Assembly (NCBI GenBank): GCA_051877575.1
Contig: JBJEJA010000008.1
Coordinates: 1-59,986, forward strand
Source: UBA2882 sp051877575
GTDB taxonomy: Bacteria; Bacillota; Clostridia; Lachnospirales; Lachnospiraceae
DNA: 59,986 nt
Direction: 5' to 3'
Shown: in pieces, positions 1 through 8,624 of the stretch
Position numbering within the stretch: the first letter of the stretch is position 1
Layout of the letters: every line of letters starts with the position of its first letter
The notes under the pieces: generated by a model
The model's database searches: none
Told to the model about the DNA's origin: nothing
The model's input: the letters and a program-made list of their open reading frames with translations, nothing else
Program-made: the position numbers and the translations under genes

Positions 1-53
1 AGAGCAACGGCCTTCTAAGCCGTGGGTCGGGGGTTCGAATCCCTTCGGGCACA
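1..53 (+). tRNA. tRNA-Arg (TCT), 5' end cut off by the window
   Basis: The anticodon stem at 7-11/19-23 encloses a seven-base loop whose centre reads TCT (14-16), so the tRNA decodes AGA arginine codons. The T arm (29-45) with its TTCGAAT loop and the 3' acceptor strand at 46-52 are intact. The D arm and the 5' acceptor strand lie before the window. No CCA is encoded. Confidence 0.9.
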
Positions 54-85
54 TTTAGGAGTTCAAATTCTCCAAATGATAATAT

Positions 86-160
86 GGTGGGTATAGCGCA
101 GTTGGTTAGCGCGCCAGATTGTGGCTCTGGAGGCCCAGGGTTCGAATCCCTGTATCCACC
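86..160 (+). tRNA. tRNA-His (GTG)
   Basis: Full cloverleaf: acceptor GTGGGTA (87-93) pairs with TATCCAC (153-159), and the anticodon loop centre is GTG. The extra G at 86 faces C160, the G-1:C73 pair that marks histidine tRNAs. CCA is not encoded. Confidence 0.95.
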
Positions 161-173
161 TTTTTAATATCAT

Positions 174-245
174 TGGGCTATCGCCAAGCGGTAAGGCACA
201 GGACTTTGACTCCTGCATTCGCTGGTTCGAATCCAGCTAGCCCAG
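174..245 (+). tRNA. tRNA-Gln (TTG)
   Basis: The acceptor stem TGGGCTA/TAGCCCA closes a complete cloverleaf. The anticodon loop CTTTGAC gives anticodon TTG. It lies 13 bases after tRNA-His in a tightly packed tRNA array. Confidence 0.95.
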
Positions 246-252
246 TTCATAC

Positions 253-325
253 GGGCCACTAGCTCAGGTGGTAGAGCACTTGACTTTTAATCAAGTTGTC
301 CGGGGTTCGAGTCCCCGGTGGCTCA
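253..325 (+). tRNA. tRNA-Lys (TTT)
   Basis: The acceptor GGGCCAC pairs with GTGGCTC with one G-T wobble. The anticodon loop CTTTTAA gives TTT, and the T arm CGGGG-TTCGAGT-CCCCG is perfect. A strong terminator follows at once, so this is the last tRNA of the first transcription unit. Confidence 0.95.
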
Positions 326-327
326 CG

Positions 328-359
328 AAAAGCGGCAGACTGTTGTTTGCCGCTTTTTT
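328..359 (+). terminator. Rho-independent terminator of the tRNA array
   Basis: AAAAGCGGCA (328-337) pairs with TGCCGCTTTT (348-357), followed by a T run. It closes the Arg-His-Gln-Lys tRNA unit. Confidence 0.9.
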
Positions 360-383
360 ACGCAAAAGATAATATAATTACAG

Positions 384-463
384 GCGGATATGGCGGAATT
401 GGCAGACGCGCCAGATTTAGGTTCTGGTGGGAGACCGTGCAGGTTCAAGTCCTGTTATCCGCA
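384..463 (+). tRNA. tRNA-Leu (TAG)
   Basis: The acceptor GCGGATA/TATCCGC (384-390/456-462) is perfect. The anticodon loop is TTTAGGT, giving TAG (decodes CTA), and the long variable arm is typical of a class II leucine tRNA. It lies between two terminators, so it probably forms its own unit. Confidence 0.95.
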
Positions 464-483
464 GTGCTTATGGGCGCTTATGG

Positions 484-515
484 AAAAAGGGCGGTTTACA
501 AGACCGCCCTTTTGT
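484..515 (+). terminator. Rho-independent terminator after tRNA-Leu
   Basis: AAAAAGGGCGGT (484-495) pairs with ACCGCCCTTTT (503-513) across a short loop. It separates tRNA-Leu from glgP. Confidence 0.85.
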
Positions 516-592
516 TGTACAATTCTGTAGGAGTGCATCTCTTAAAGAGATGGAAAATTTATCTTGTTTTGTTTTTTTATGGAGGAGATTAC

Positions 593-2890
593 ATGACACT
601 GCAGAGAGAAATTATTGAAATGAAAATGGAAGATCAGTTAAACGAGATTTTGAAGGTTCATTATGGAAAAAGTATCGGAGAATGCAGCAATGAAGAGTTG
701 TATTACGGACTTTTGCAGCTGACAAAGGGACTGGCTGCAGCGACAGAACCCATTGCCGGTGATAAAAAGGTATATTATATTTCCGCAGAATTTTTAATCG
801 GTAAATTATTATCCAACAATCTGATTAATCTGGGTGTATATGATAAAGTAGAAGAAATTTTAAGAAAATATGGTAAGGATATTACGAAAATTGAGGAGGT
901 TGAGCCGGAGCCATCTTTGGGAAACGGCGGACTGGGCCGTCTGGCAGCATGCTTTCTTGATTCAATCGCAACGTTGGGATTGTCCGGTGACGGTATCGGA
1001 TTAAACTATCACTTCGGCCTGTTTAAACAGGTGTTTCAGGACAGAAAGCAGACAGCCGAAAAGAATGACTGGATTGAACCGGAAAGCTGGCTGAACAAAA
1101 CAGAGGTATCTTTTGAGGTGCCGTTTGGAGATTTAACCGTAAAATCCAGATTGTATGATATCGATGTGATCGGATATGAGAACGGTATCAACAAGCTCCG
1201 TTTATTTGATGTAGAATCTGTGGATGAAAGCATTGTCAAAAAGGGAATCGACTTTGACAAGGAAGATATTGAAAAAAATCTGACGCTGTTTTTATATCCG
1301 GATGATTCTGATGAAGCCGGAAATCTGCTGCGTATTTATCAGCAGTATTTTATGGTCAGCAATGCGGCACAGTTTATTCTAAAGGAATTAAAAGAGAAGA
1401 AAGTAGATCTTCGTAAAATGTATGATCATGCGGTTATTCAGATCAACGATACCCATCCGACCATGGTAATTCCGGAATTGATTCGTATTTTGGTAGAGGA
1501 AAAGGCATTTACCATGGATGAGGCAATTGAGGTTGTCAGCAAGACCTGTGCTTATACCAATCACACCATTTTGGCGGAAGCGCTGGAAAAATGGCCCCTT
1601 GAATATCTGGAGAAGGTCGTTCCCCAGCTGGTGCCTTATATTAAGGAACTGGATAAGCGTGTGGCAGCCAAATATGATGATGAAAAGGTACAGATCATCG
1701 ATAAAGATGACAGAGTGCATATGGCGCATATCGATATTCATTACGGATTTTCGGTCAACGGTGTTGCGGCAATCCATACGGAAATTTTAAAGAATACGGA
1801 ATTAAATGCGTTCTATAAAATTTATCCGGAAAAATTCAATAACAAGACCAACGGAATCACTTTCAGAAGATGGCTGTTATCCTGTAACAGACCTCTTGCA
1901 AAGCTGATTACGGATACGATTGGAGAGGGCTACAAGAAAGATGCGGCGGAACTGGAGAAATTGCTTTCCAAAGTCAATGATGCCCATTTCCTGGATCAGA
2001 TTGATAAAATTAAGAAACAGAAGAAAGAAGAACTGGCGGCTTATGTGAAGGAAACAGAGGGAGTAAGCTTAAATACGGAGTCCATCTTTGACATTCAGAT
2101 CAAGAGACTTCATGAGTATAAGCGTCAGCAGATGAATGCGCTTTATATCATCCATAAATATCTGGAGATCAAGGGCGGCAAAAAGCCTTCCACACCATTG
2201 ACTTTTATTTTCGGTGCAAAAGCGGCTCCGGCATATGTGATTGCACAGGATATCATTCATCTGATTTTGTGCCTGCAGGAAATCGTAAACAAGGATCCGG
2301 AAGTTTCTCCTTATATGCAGGTGTTGATGGTAGAAAATTATAATGTCAGCTATGCGGAAAAACTGATTCCTGCCTGTGATATTTCCGAGCAGATTTCTCT
2401 GGCAAGTAAGGAAGCATCCGGTACCGGAAACATGAAATTCATGTTAAACGGCGCGGTTACGCTCGGAACCGCAGACGGAGCCAACGTGGAGATCCATGAG
2501 CTGGTAGGCGATGATAACATTTATGTATTCGGCGAAAAGTCCGAACAGGTTATAGCCCATTATGAAAAAGCGGATTATGTATCAAAGAAGTATTACGAGA
2601 ATGATCCGATGATCAAGGAAGCGGTTGACTTTATCGTAAGCGACGAAATGCTGGCTGTGGGAGATAAAGAAAATCTGGAACGTCTTTATAAAGAGCTATT
2701 GAACAAAGACTGGTTTATGACTTTGCTTGACTTCAGAGACTATGTGGTAACGAAAGATCGTATGTTTGAGGACTATAAAGATCGTGAGAAATGGAAAAAG
2801 ATGATGCTTGTCAATATTGCAAAAGCAGGATTTTTCTCTTCCGATCGTACGATTGCCGAGTACAACAGAGATATCTGGAAACTGAAATAA
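593..2890 (+). CDS. glgP: Glycogen/maltodextrin phosphorylase
   Basis: A cytosolic GT35 phosphorylase of 765 residues that cleaves alpha-1,4-glucan with phosphate to give glucose-1-phosphate. The family glycine-rich block GNGGLGRLA lies near residue 110. The PLP site SGTGNMKFMLNG is present, with the Schiff-base lysine at K615. The ATG at 593 follows GGAGGAG at a good distance. The open frame runs further upstream through tRNA-Leu and the terminator, so any longer start is false. The protein is slightly shorter than the 800-830 residues of many relatives. malQ follows 59 bases later, and together they form a glycogen/maltodextrin degradation pair. Confidence 0.95.
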   Translation: MTLQREIIEMKMEDQLNEILKVHYGKSIGECSNEELYYGLLQLTKGLAAATEPIAGDKKVYYISAEFLIGKLLSNNLINLGVYDKVEEILRKYGKDITKIEEVEPEPSLGNGGLGRLAACFLDSIATLGLSGDGIGLNYHFGLFKQVFQDRKQTAEKNDWIEPESWLNKTEVSFEVPFGDLTVKSRLYDIDVIGYENGINKLRLFDVESVDESIVKKGIDFDKEDIEKNLTLFLYPDDSDEAGNLLRIYQQYFMVSNAAQFILKELKEKKVDLRKMYDHAVIQINDTHPTMVIPELIRILVEEKAFTMDEAIEVVSKTCAYTNHTILAEALEKWPLEYLEKVVPQLVPYIKELDKRVAAKYDDEKVQIIDKDDRVHMAHIDIHYGFSVNGVAAIHTEILKNTELNAFYKIYPEKFNNKTNGITFRRWLLSCNRPLAKLITDTIGEGYKKDAAELEKLLSKVNDAHFLDQIDKIKKQKKEELAAYVKETEGVSLNTESIFDIQIKRLHEYKRQQMNALYIIHKYLEIKGGKKPSTPLTFIFGAKAAPAYVIAQDIIHLILCLQEIVNKDPEVSPYMQVLMVENYNVSYAEKLIPACDISEQISLASKEASGTGNMKFMLNGAVTLGTADGANVEIHELVGDDNIYVFGEKSEQVIAHYEKADYVSKKYYENDPMIKEAVDFIVSDEMLAVGDKENLERLYKELLNKDWFMTLLDFRDYVVTKDRMFEDYKDREKWKKMMLVNIAKAGFFSSDRTIAEYNRDIWKLK

Positions 2891-2949
2891 TGATTTTGGA
2901 TGCGGAAAAGAGTACAGCAGAGACCTTGGAAGGATGATTGGGAAAGTTT

Positions 2950-4452
2950 ATGAGAAAATGCGGTGTGTTATGTCCCGTTTTCAGTCTGCCGTCCAATTAC
3001 GGCATCGGGACCTTCGGGAAAAGTGCATATGAATTTGTGGACCGTCTGGAAGCGGCAGGACAGAGCTATTGGCAGATTCTGCCTTTGGGACAGACCGGAT
3101 ACGGAGATTCTCCTTATCAGTCTTTTTCCACTTTTGCGGGAAATCCGTATTTTATCGACCTTGATCTGCTATGCGAAGAAGGTCTGCTGACAGAAGCAGA
3201 ATGCGGGCAGGTAGAGGTTTGCGACAATCCGGCATACATAGATTATGAAAAAATGTATTTCAGCCGCTATAAAGTCCTGCGTATGGCTTTTGCAAGATTC
3301 CGGGCATCCGATGAGAAAAAATATGCCAAATTTGTCAGGAAGAACAGTTACTGGCTGGAGGACTATGCACTGTATATGGCAGTCAAAAACCATTTCGGAG
3401 AGAAAGCCTTTACGGAGTGGGATGCAGACATTCGTCTGCGGAAAAAGAAAGCCATTGCCCGTTATAAAGAATTGCTTGCCGGGGAAATGGATTTTTATAA
3501 ATTCTTACAGTTCTGTTTTTCCAAACAGTGGAAAAAATTAAAGAAGTATGCCAATAAAAAGGGAATTGAGATTATTGGAGATATTCCCATTTATGTCGCT
3601 TTTGACAGCGCAGATACATGGGCGAATCCCGAACTGTTTCAGCTGGATGACAGCGGATATCCCATAGCGGTAGCAGGCTGCCCGCCGGATTGCTTTTGTG
3701 CGACCGGACAGCTTTGGGGCAATCCTTTATATGATTGGAATCACCATAAGCAGACGGGATATGATTGGTGGATGAAACGCATCGCTTATTGTTATGAATT
3801 GTATGATGTGGTCAGAATCGATCATTTCAGAGGTTTTGAATCTTACTATGCCATTCCTTACGGAGATCCTACTGCAGAATTCGGTCACTGGGAACCGGGA
3901 CCGGGCTATGCTTTGTTTGAAAAAATGAAGGAAACGTTGGGCGAGTGCAAGGTGATCGCGGAGGATCTGGGCTTTTTGACGGATGAGGTCCGTGCACTGG
4001 TGGCAAAGACCGGATATCCGGGCATGAAAATTATAGAATTTGCATTCGGCAATGATGAAGATAATGATTATCTTCCCCATCATTATGATAAAAATTGTAT
4101 TGTCTATACGGGTACGCATGATAATGAGACTGCACTCGGATGGATTTTAAATTTATCCAAAGAAGATAAAAAGTTTGTAAAAGAATATTGCCATTGTTCT
4201 TCAGATAAAGGTCTGGTAAAGGCTTTGGTAAGACTTGCCATGATGAGTGTGGCGGACACGGCGATTATTCCGATCCAGGACTATCTGGAACTGGATAATG
4301 CAGCCCGCATCAATGAACCGTCTACTTTGGGAGAAAACTGGAAATGGAGACTTCTCCCGGGACAGTTTGATGATGTGACGGTACAAAAGATGCTGAAATT
4401 GGCTGAAATCAGTTTCCGTCTTCCGGAAAAGAAGCCGCAGGATCAAAAATAG
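2950..4452 (+). CDS. malQ: 4-alpha-glucanotransferase (amylomaltase)
   Basis: A GH77 enzyme that transfers alpha-1,4-glucan segments between maltodextrins and so supplies longer chains to GlgP. The start MRKCGVLCPVFSLPSNYGIG is the usual GH77 opening. Catalytic blocks are visible: VVRIDHFRGF with the nucleophile Asp, VIAEDLG with the acid/base Glu, and GTHDNET with the third carboxylate. Length (500 residues) is normal. An in-frame TTG at 2938, placed behind GGAAGG, is an alternative start adding four residues. The 3' end overlaps the opposing CYTH gene by 44 bases. Confidence 0.94.
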   Translation: MRKCGVLCPVFSLPSNYGIGTFGKSAYEFVDRLEAAGQSYWQILPLGQTGYGDSPYQSFSTFAGNPYFIDLDLLCEEGLLTEAECGQVEVCDNPAYIDYEKMYFSRYKVLRMAFARFRASDEKKYAKFVRKNSYWLEDYALYMAVKNHFGEKAFTEWDADIRLRKKKAIARYKELLAGEMDFYKFLQFCFSKQWKKLKKYANKKGIEIIGDIPIYVAFDSADTWANPELFQLDDSGYPIAVAGCPPDCFCATGQLWGNPLYDWNHHKQTGYDWWMKRIAYCYELYDVVRIDHFRGFESYYAIPYGDPTAEFGHWEPGPGYALFEKMKETLGECKVIAEDLGFLTDEVRALVAKTGYPGMKIIEFAFGNDEDNDYLPHHYDKNCIVYTGTHDNETALGWILNLSKEDKKFVKEYCHCSSDKGLVKALVRLAMMSVADTAIIPIQDYLELDNAARINEPSTLGENWKWRLLPGQFDDVTVQKMLKLAEISFRLPEKKPQDQK

Positions 4453-4954
4453 CGCCGCCTTTGCTGATGTTGGAATTGTGATATGCCCTGTTGGTGGTGA
4501 CATCTTCTGAGAACCAGCCCGGCGCTTGGTAAGCATTGGCTAACTCTATGGAAGGAAATTCTATCTCCGCCATGATGAGTCCGGAAGGGCTTCGGAAAAT
4601 GTCCAGTTCGATTTTGAGCTGCAGATTGTCGGGAAGTTTATCAATCCCCGAGTCTTTTAAAGCGTCCATATCAAAGGTGGGGTTATCAATAGGAATGAGA
4701 TAACGGTCTTTTTGTATGATAAGGCCGTCTGCTTTGGTCAGAAGGTGGGCATAGCCCTCCGCATGCAGTGGCAGATTGGCTTCTTCTCGTGCTAAAAGGC
4801 CTTTTCCTTTATAGGTCAGATAGTAGTTGTCATTTTCCTTGCGGATGCGGACAACCGGATCGGTACACAGATATGCCTGTTCCATATGGAGGCATGTGTA
4901 GGACGAGAGATTGTCCGGCAGTTTGCGGATTGTAAATTTGCGTTCGATTTCCAT
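4409..4954 (-). CDS. CYTH-domain protein (inorganic triphosphatase-like)
   Basis: A cytosolic protein of 181 residues. It opens with MEIERKF, the ExExK signature of CYTH tunnel-fold enzymes, and has the alternating charged strand residues of the family (VRIRKENDNYYLTYKGKG; LKIELDIF; AEIEFPS). Relatives hydrolyse triphosphate or thiamine triphosphate, and some bacterial members are adenylate cyclases. The substrate cannot be told here. The last 14 residues lie antisense to the end of malQ. The start follows AAAGGAA nine bases upstream on the minus strand. Confidence 0.8.
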   Translation of the reverse strand: MEIERKFTIRKLPDNLSSYTCLHMEQAYLCTDPVVRIRKENDNYYLTYKGKGLLAREEANLPLHAEGYAHLLTKADGLIIQKDRYLIPIDNPTFDMDALKDSGIDKLPDNLQLKIELDIFRSPSGLIMAEIEFPSIELANAYQAPGWFSEDVTTNRAYHNSNISKGGAIFDPAASFPEDGN

Positions 4955-5081
4955 TGGGTATATTCCTTTCGTAGTCTTCTCTTTTATTATAGTGCCCGGA
5001 AAGAAAATTGGGAATACGAATTTTGAAACTATTTATTTGGCTTCGCAGTATTGATTATAGTACCGGAAAGGAGTTACTCTT

Positions 5082-5810
5082 ATGGATGAGGATGAAAAAG
5101 AACTGAGAAAAGCAAAAGTAATGGCTGTATTCGCAATTATTTTGGAAATCTGTGGGTTTGCTTCGCTTGGCGGAGCTGCAGTCATGCAGGATCGGGGCGT
5201 TCCTGACAGCATGATCTGGCCGGTTGTACTGACTACTTTTTTCGGATGCAGTTTTGCGGCTATATTTTTGCTGATAAAAGCCGCTCCGGAATTGATGACT
5301 GCCGATATCAAGAAAATAGACCGCAAGTATGATTCCTGTCGCCCGGAACAGCTTGCGGGCATGGATAAGCAGTCAATCAGACAAAAACTGCTGCAGCATA
5401 AGTTCCTTGCTACAGAAGAGGGGTATTATCGGAAAAGAAAATTTTCGTTTTTAAAAGACAGCATTTCCTATTATGTCAGGATAACGGAAGATGTTAATCT
5501 GCAAACAGCAATTAACAGGGAAATGGATCGTTTTGATAAGATATCCGGGAAGGGAAAGAATTTCTGTCTGCTTCTCTTTGTCAATATGGATGCTGTGGGT
5601 GAAAGAGAAATTGAAAGTCTGAAACAGGCGGGAAAGACGTTTATTGCTATGGAGACTGTTTTGAATCCGAATTTGGAAGAGACAGTCATTCCGGTTCTGA
5701 TAGACCAAAATTCGGATACCGGTTTCTTTTTAGATATCGGAAAGGGACATATTATTTCTTTGTATTCCCATGGCTGTAAAATGTTAAAAAAGATTTGGAG
5801 GAAGCAGTAA
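5082..5810 (+). CDS. Hypothetical membrane protein, two N-terminal helices
   Basis: I do not recognise this 242-residue protein. Residues 12-34 and 46-68 are strongly hydrophobic and would form a membrane hairpin. The remaining 170 residues look like a soluble mixed alpha/beta domain with no metal or nucleotide motif. The ATG follows GGAAAGGAG at 5064-5072. It is divergent from the CYTH gene and precedes the DJ-1 gene by 67 bases, so it may share that transcript. Confidence 0.75.
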   Translation: MDEDEKELRKAKVMAVFAIILEICGFASLGGAAVMQDRGVPDSMIWPVVLTTFFGCSFAAIFLLIKAAPELMTADIKKIDRKYDSCRPEQLAGMDKQSIRQKLLQHKFLATEEGYYRKRKFSFLKDSISYYVRITEDVNLQTAINREMDRFDKISGKGKNFCLLLFVNMDAVGEREIESLKQAGKTFIAMETVLNPNLEETVIPVLIDQNSDTGFFLDIGKGHIISLYSHGCKMLKKIWRKQ

Positions 5811-5877
5811 CTGTTGTACTTGTTTTTGCGTGGATAAACGGTTATGATTAGGATAAATAGGAAAGGCGGTTTGAAAA

Positions 5878-6429
5878 ATGGAAAAGATTGGTGTTTTTTT
5901 AGCAACGGGATTTGAAGAGTGTGAGGCGTTGATCGTAGTGGATATCTGCAGGAGAGCAGGATTGGATCTGAAGACGGTATCTGTTACCGGAGATAAGAAT
6001 GTTACCAGTTCCCATGGGGTAACTGTGGTGGCGGATCTTCTGTTGGATGAGGTCGATTTTGAAGATCTTGATATGATCGTGCTGCCGGGCGGAATGCCGG
6101 GGACAAAAAATCTGGAGGCATGTGAGCCGCTGATGAAACAGGTGGATGCTTTTTATGAAGCAGGAAAGTGTATCAGCGCAATCTGCGCCGCACCGAGTAT
6201 TCTGGGGCATAAAGGATTCCTCAAAGGAAGAGCTGCCACATCCTATCCGGCTTTTGAGGGACATCTGGACGGAGCACTTATATTTGGCAACAGTGTAGAG
6301 GTATCCGAGCATATCACCACCAGCAGAGGATTGGGAACGGCTATCGATTTCGGACTGGCCATTGTGGAGCGGTATCAGGGAAAGAATGAAGCGGATAAGA
6401 TTGCGGAATCCATTGTTTACAGACGTTGA
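5878..6429 (+). CDS. DJ-1/PfpI family protein
   Basis: A 183-residue cytosolic protein of the DJ-1/YajL branch. The conserved glutamate (E16 in GFEECEA) and the nucleophile-elbow cysteine C103 in ISAICAAPSILG are both present, as is the PGGMPG loop near residue 71. Family members are linked to deglycase or chaperone activity and oxidative-stress sensing, and the exact reaction is disputed. A strong terminator follows at 6484. Confidence 0.88.
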   Translation: MEKIGVFLATGFEECEALIVVDICRRAGLDLKTVSVTGDKNVTSSHGVTVVADLLLDEVDFEDLDMIVLPGGMPGTKNLEACEPLMKQVDAFYEAGKCISAICAAPSILGHKGFLKGRAATSYPAFEGHLDGALIFGNSVEVSEHITTSRGLGTAIDFGLAIVERYQGKNEADKIAESIVYRR

Positions 6430-6483
6430 TCGTGAATGCCTGAAAAATGAAGATGCAAGCAGCAGATGAATGTGTGCAAATAT

Positions 6484-6516
6484 AAAGCGGGAAGAATTTG
6501 GTTTCTTCCCGCTTTT
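6484..6516 (+). terminator. Terminator shared by the DJ-1 and spore-protein genes
   Basis: AAAGCGGGAAGAA and TTTCTTCCCGCTTT form a long stem with a short loop and T-rich flanks on both strands. It lies between two convergent genes and probably works in both directions. Confidence 0.85.
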
Positions 6517-6548
6517 AGGATTTCAGGTATTACCAGCCGATGGCGTTA

Positions 6549-6737
6549 TTACTTCATCTGCTCTTCCTGTTTTTTGATCATCCTTCTAACCATTTCACCA
6601 CCGATAGAACCGGCTTCTTTGGATGTTAAGTCACCATTGTAACCTTCTTTTAAGTTTACGCCAAGTTCGCTGGCGATCTCTGTTTTGAAACGATCCAAAG
6701 CTGCTTTTGCTTCCATTTTGTTTGTTCCAGATGCCAT
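6549..6737 (-). CDS. Small acid-soluble spore protein, alpha/beta type
   Basis: A 62-residue DNA-coating protein made in the forespore. It has the family pattern LDRFKTEIASELGV, which includes the GPR protease site (TE-IA), then GDLTSKEAGSIGGEMVRRMI. The start is the ATG at 6737, seven bases after GGAGGTG. A TTG five codons upstream lies inside the ribosome binding site and is rejected. It is direct evidence of a spore former. Expression in the family depends on SigG; I could not pick out a SigG promoter with confidence. Confidence 0.92.
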   Translation of the reverse strand: MASGTNKMEAKAALDRFKTEIASELGVNLKEGYNGDLTSKEAGSIGGEMVRRMIKKQEEQMK

Positions 6738-6766
6738 GTTTTTCACCTCCAAATTTTTTGTTTTCT

Positions 6767-6805
6767 ATTCTTAAGATAAGTGTGTCTGACACTTACCTTA
6801 AGAAT
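6767..6805. promoter_or_regulatory. 17-bp inverted repeat upstream of the spore-protein gene
   Basis: ATTCTTAAGATAAGTGT (6767-6783) and ACACTTACCTTAAGAAT (6789-6805) are inverted copies with one G-T mismatch and a five-base loop. It sits 30 bases upstream of the spore-protein start and may be an operator or a structured leader. No T run follows, so it is not a normal terminator. Confidence 0.5.
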
Positions 6806-6929
6806 TTTCTTTCGGCTCGTGCCTTGCAACTTATCTTGGCATTAGTATTTGCCAAGTGTCATTTTTTATAATGGTAACTTTTGTAAGAAAAATGGAAAAT
6901 TTTCGACTGATTTGCAGATCAAAATATGA

Positions 6930-7196
6930 TATGATGTTGCGGAAAGGAAAAGAAGATTTTCTTTTCAGGATACTTTTCATGGCAGGCCTTTTTGGGATAA
7001 GCAGGTCAGTTCCGTTTTTATTGTATGGATGGATATCGAAAAAGATGCAATGCATTTACAAAAAGAGGAGATCGAGGATGTGGTCTGGATGGATTTTGAG
7101 GCATGCATCAAAATGGTGGCCGAAAATTCCATGAAAAACTGTATTGCCATGGAGGAACTAAAGATGCTCAAGACCCACATCGGAGAGGAATGTTAA
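6930..7196 (+). pseudogene. Relic of a Nudix hydrolase (C-terminal part only)
   Basis: The frame opens right after a TGA at 6927 and reads 88 codons without a usable start: YDVAERKRRFSFQD, then HGRPFWDKQVSSVFIVWMD, then EIEDVVWMDFEACIKMV, then MEELKMLKTHIGEEC. This matches the half of an NTP-type Nudix hydrolase that follows the Nudix box, and the box itself (GX5EX7REUXEEXGU) is missing. An ATG at 7030 would give only 55 residues. The relic's last codons carry the ribosome binding site of the next gene, which may explain why it persists. Confidence 0.6.
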
Positions 7197-7200
7197 AAAG

Positions 7201-8157
7201 ATGAAATTTTATTTTGCGCCGTTAGAAGGAATTTCATGGTATGTATATCGTAATATGCAGGCAAAATATTTCAAATCGGCAGATTGTTATGTGACACCGT
7301 TTATTGCGCCCAATCAGAAGCGGGAAATCAGAAATAAGGACAAACAGGATATATTGCCGGAGCATAACCGGGGATTGTGTGTGGTGCCGCAGATCATCGG
7401 TAACCGGGCAGATGAATTTATCGATACGGCAAAGCAACTGCGGGAAATGGGATATGGAGAGATTAATTTGAATCTGGGCTGTCCTTCCAACACGGTGGTC
7501 GCCAAAGGAAAGGGCTCGGGATTTTTATCAAGACCGGAAGAGCTGGAACGGTTTTTAACAGAGATTTTTGACGGTCTGGATATGGAGATATCCGTCAAGA
7601 CGAGGATCGGAAGATATGACGGAGAAGAGTTTTATGAGCTGTTGGAACTGTTCAACCGCTTCCCGATCAAAGAGTTGATCATACATCCACGCATCCAGAA
7701 GGAGTTTTATAACGGCAGACCGCATATGGAACAGTTTGCCTATGCCTATGAACATAGCAAAAATCCCGTCTGCTATAACGGGGATATTTTCACAAAAGAA
7801 GATTATGTAAACCTAATGGAACGCTTTCCGGACTTGCAAGCGGTTATGATTGGCAGAGGAATGCTGGCAAATCCCGCGTTGCTGGAAGAGATAAAAGGAG
7901 AAGGAAAAGCGGATAAAAAACGCTTCAAGGCATTTCATGATGAGTTGCTTGCCGTGTATGAGCAGATGCTTTTCGGGGACGTGACGGTTCTTCATAAAAT
8001 GAAGGAATTGTGGCATTATATGATCTGTATGTTTGAAGACGGGGATAAATACGGAAAAAAGATACGCAAGGCGAAGACACTTTCGGAATATAAAGGGATC
8101 ATGAACGGACTGTTTGCGGAATGTGAGATCGGAGAAGGCGCAGGGTATCGTCCTTAG
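7201..8157 (+). CDS. dus: tRNA-dihydrouridine synthase
   Basis: An FMN-dependent TIM-barrel enzyme of 318 residues that reduces uridines in the tRNA D loop. The N-terminal APLEGIS, the catalytic cysteine C94 in NLNLGCPS, the following KGKGSGFL, and VMIGRGMLANP for the FMN phosphate are visible. The ATG follows GGAGAGGAA, which lies in the end of the Nudix relic. The stop codon shares four bases (TTAG, 8154-8157) with the stop of the opposing thioesterase gene. Confidence 0.93.
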   Translation: MKFYFAPLEGISWYVYRNMQAKYFKSADCYVTPFIAPNQKREIRNKDKQDILPEHNRGLCVVPQIIGNRADEFIDTAKQLREMGYGEINLNLGCPSNTVVAKGKGSGFLSRPEELERFLTEIFDGLDMEISVKTRIGRYDGEEFYELLELFNRFPIKELIIHPRIQKEFYNGRPHMEQFAYAYEHSKNPVCYNGDIFTKEDYVNLMERFPDLQAVMIGRGMLANPALLEEIKGEGKADKKRFKAFHDELLAVYEQMLFGDVTVLHKMKELWHYMICMFEDGDKYGKKIRKAKTLSEYKGIMNGLFAECEIGEGAGYRP

Positions 8158-8516
8158 AGACAGATACCATGCGCTTTTTTGTGTCCGTTTTCATCGGTTG
8201 TTACAAAGATGAAAGAACCCCGGCAGTATTCCGTAGAAGTGTCAAGCATATTGACGCCGCAGACCCGGACGGTAATGCTGGTTGTTCCAACGGCCTCGAT
8301 TTCATAATCCAACTGCAGGATTGTGCCGGGAGCAACCGGATGTCTGACAGTCAGTTCTTTGGTGGAAACGATGACTGCGTGATCTGTATGACCAAGTATT
8401 TCCGCAATGCCGATAAAAGCCGCTTCCGTCATCCATTCCGCGATGCGGCCGCCAAAAAGTGTGCCGTGATGATTCAGGTCTTCGGGGCGGACCAGATGTT
8501 TTGTAGCTGTTTTCAT
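8154..8516 (-). CDS. Hotdog-fold acyl-CoA thioesterase
   Basis: A 120-residue single-hotdog protein of the YciA/BFIT type, which hydrolyses acyl-CoA to free acid and CoA. The motif NHHGTLFGGRIAEWMTEAA, with the conserved Asn/His and the long helix, is clear. ATG at 8516 is chosen because GGAGG lies nine bases upstream; an earlier in-frame ATG at 8549 has no such site. It is convergent with dus and the stops overlap. Confidence 0.85.
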   Translation of the reverse strand: MKTATKHLVRPEDLNHHGTLFGGRIAEWMTEAAFIGIAEILGHTDHAVIVSTKELTVRHPVAPGTILQLDYEIEAVGTTSITVRVCGVNMLDTSTEYCRGSFIFVTTDENGHKKAHGICL

Positions 8517-8542
8517 GCGAAAAGCCTCCTTCTGTTTTGTAA

Positions 8543-8565
8543 AAACCACCCACTTCGGGTGGTTT
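8543..8565 (-). terminator. Hairpin between the HD gene and the thioesterase gene
   Basis: AAACCACCC and GGGTGGTTT form a nine-base stem with a five-base loop. Read on the minus strand it is followed by TTTTT, which fits a second terminator behind the HD-domain operon. Confidence 0.6.
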
Positions 8566-8624
8566 ATTTCTACCCACTCTGTGCTAATATAATGTCATGT
8601 GTAATAGGTATATGATAAATACTA

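Noticed and set aside
296..592. N-terminal extension of glgP through tRNA-Leu and the terminator
   Set aside because: The stretch overlaps a complete tRNA and a terminator, and the ATG at 593 has a perfect ribosome site and the family's normal start.
6835..6866. CTTGGCA/TGCCAAG hairpin with a T run as a terminator
   Set aside because: The stem is short with a long loop and no gene on the plus strand ends before it; support is too weak to call.
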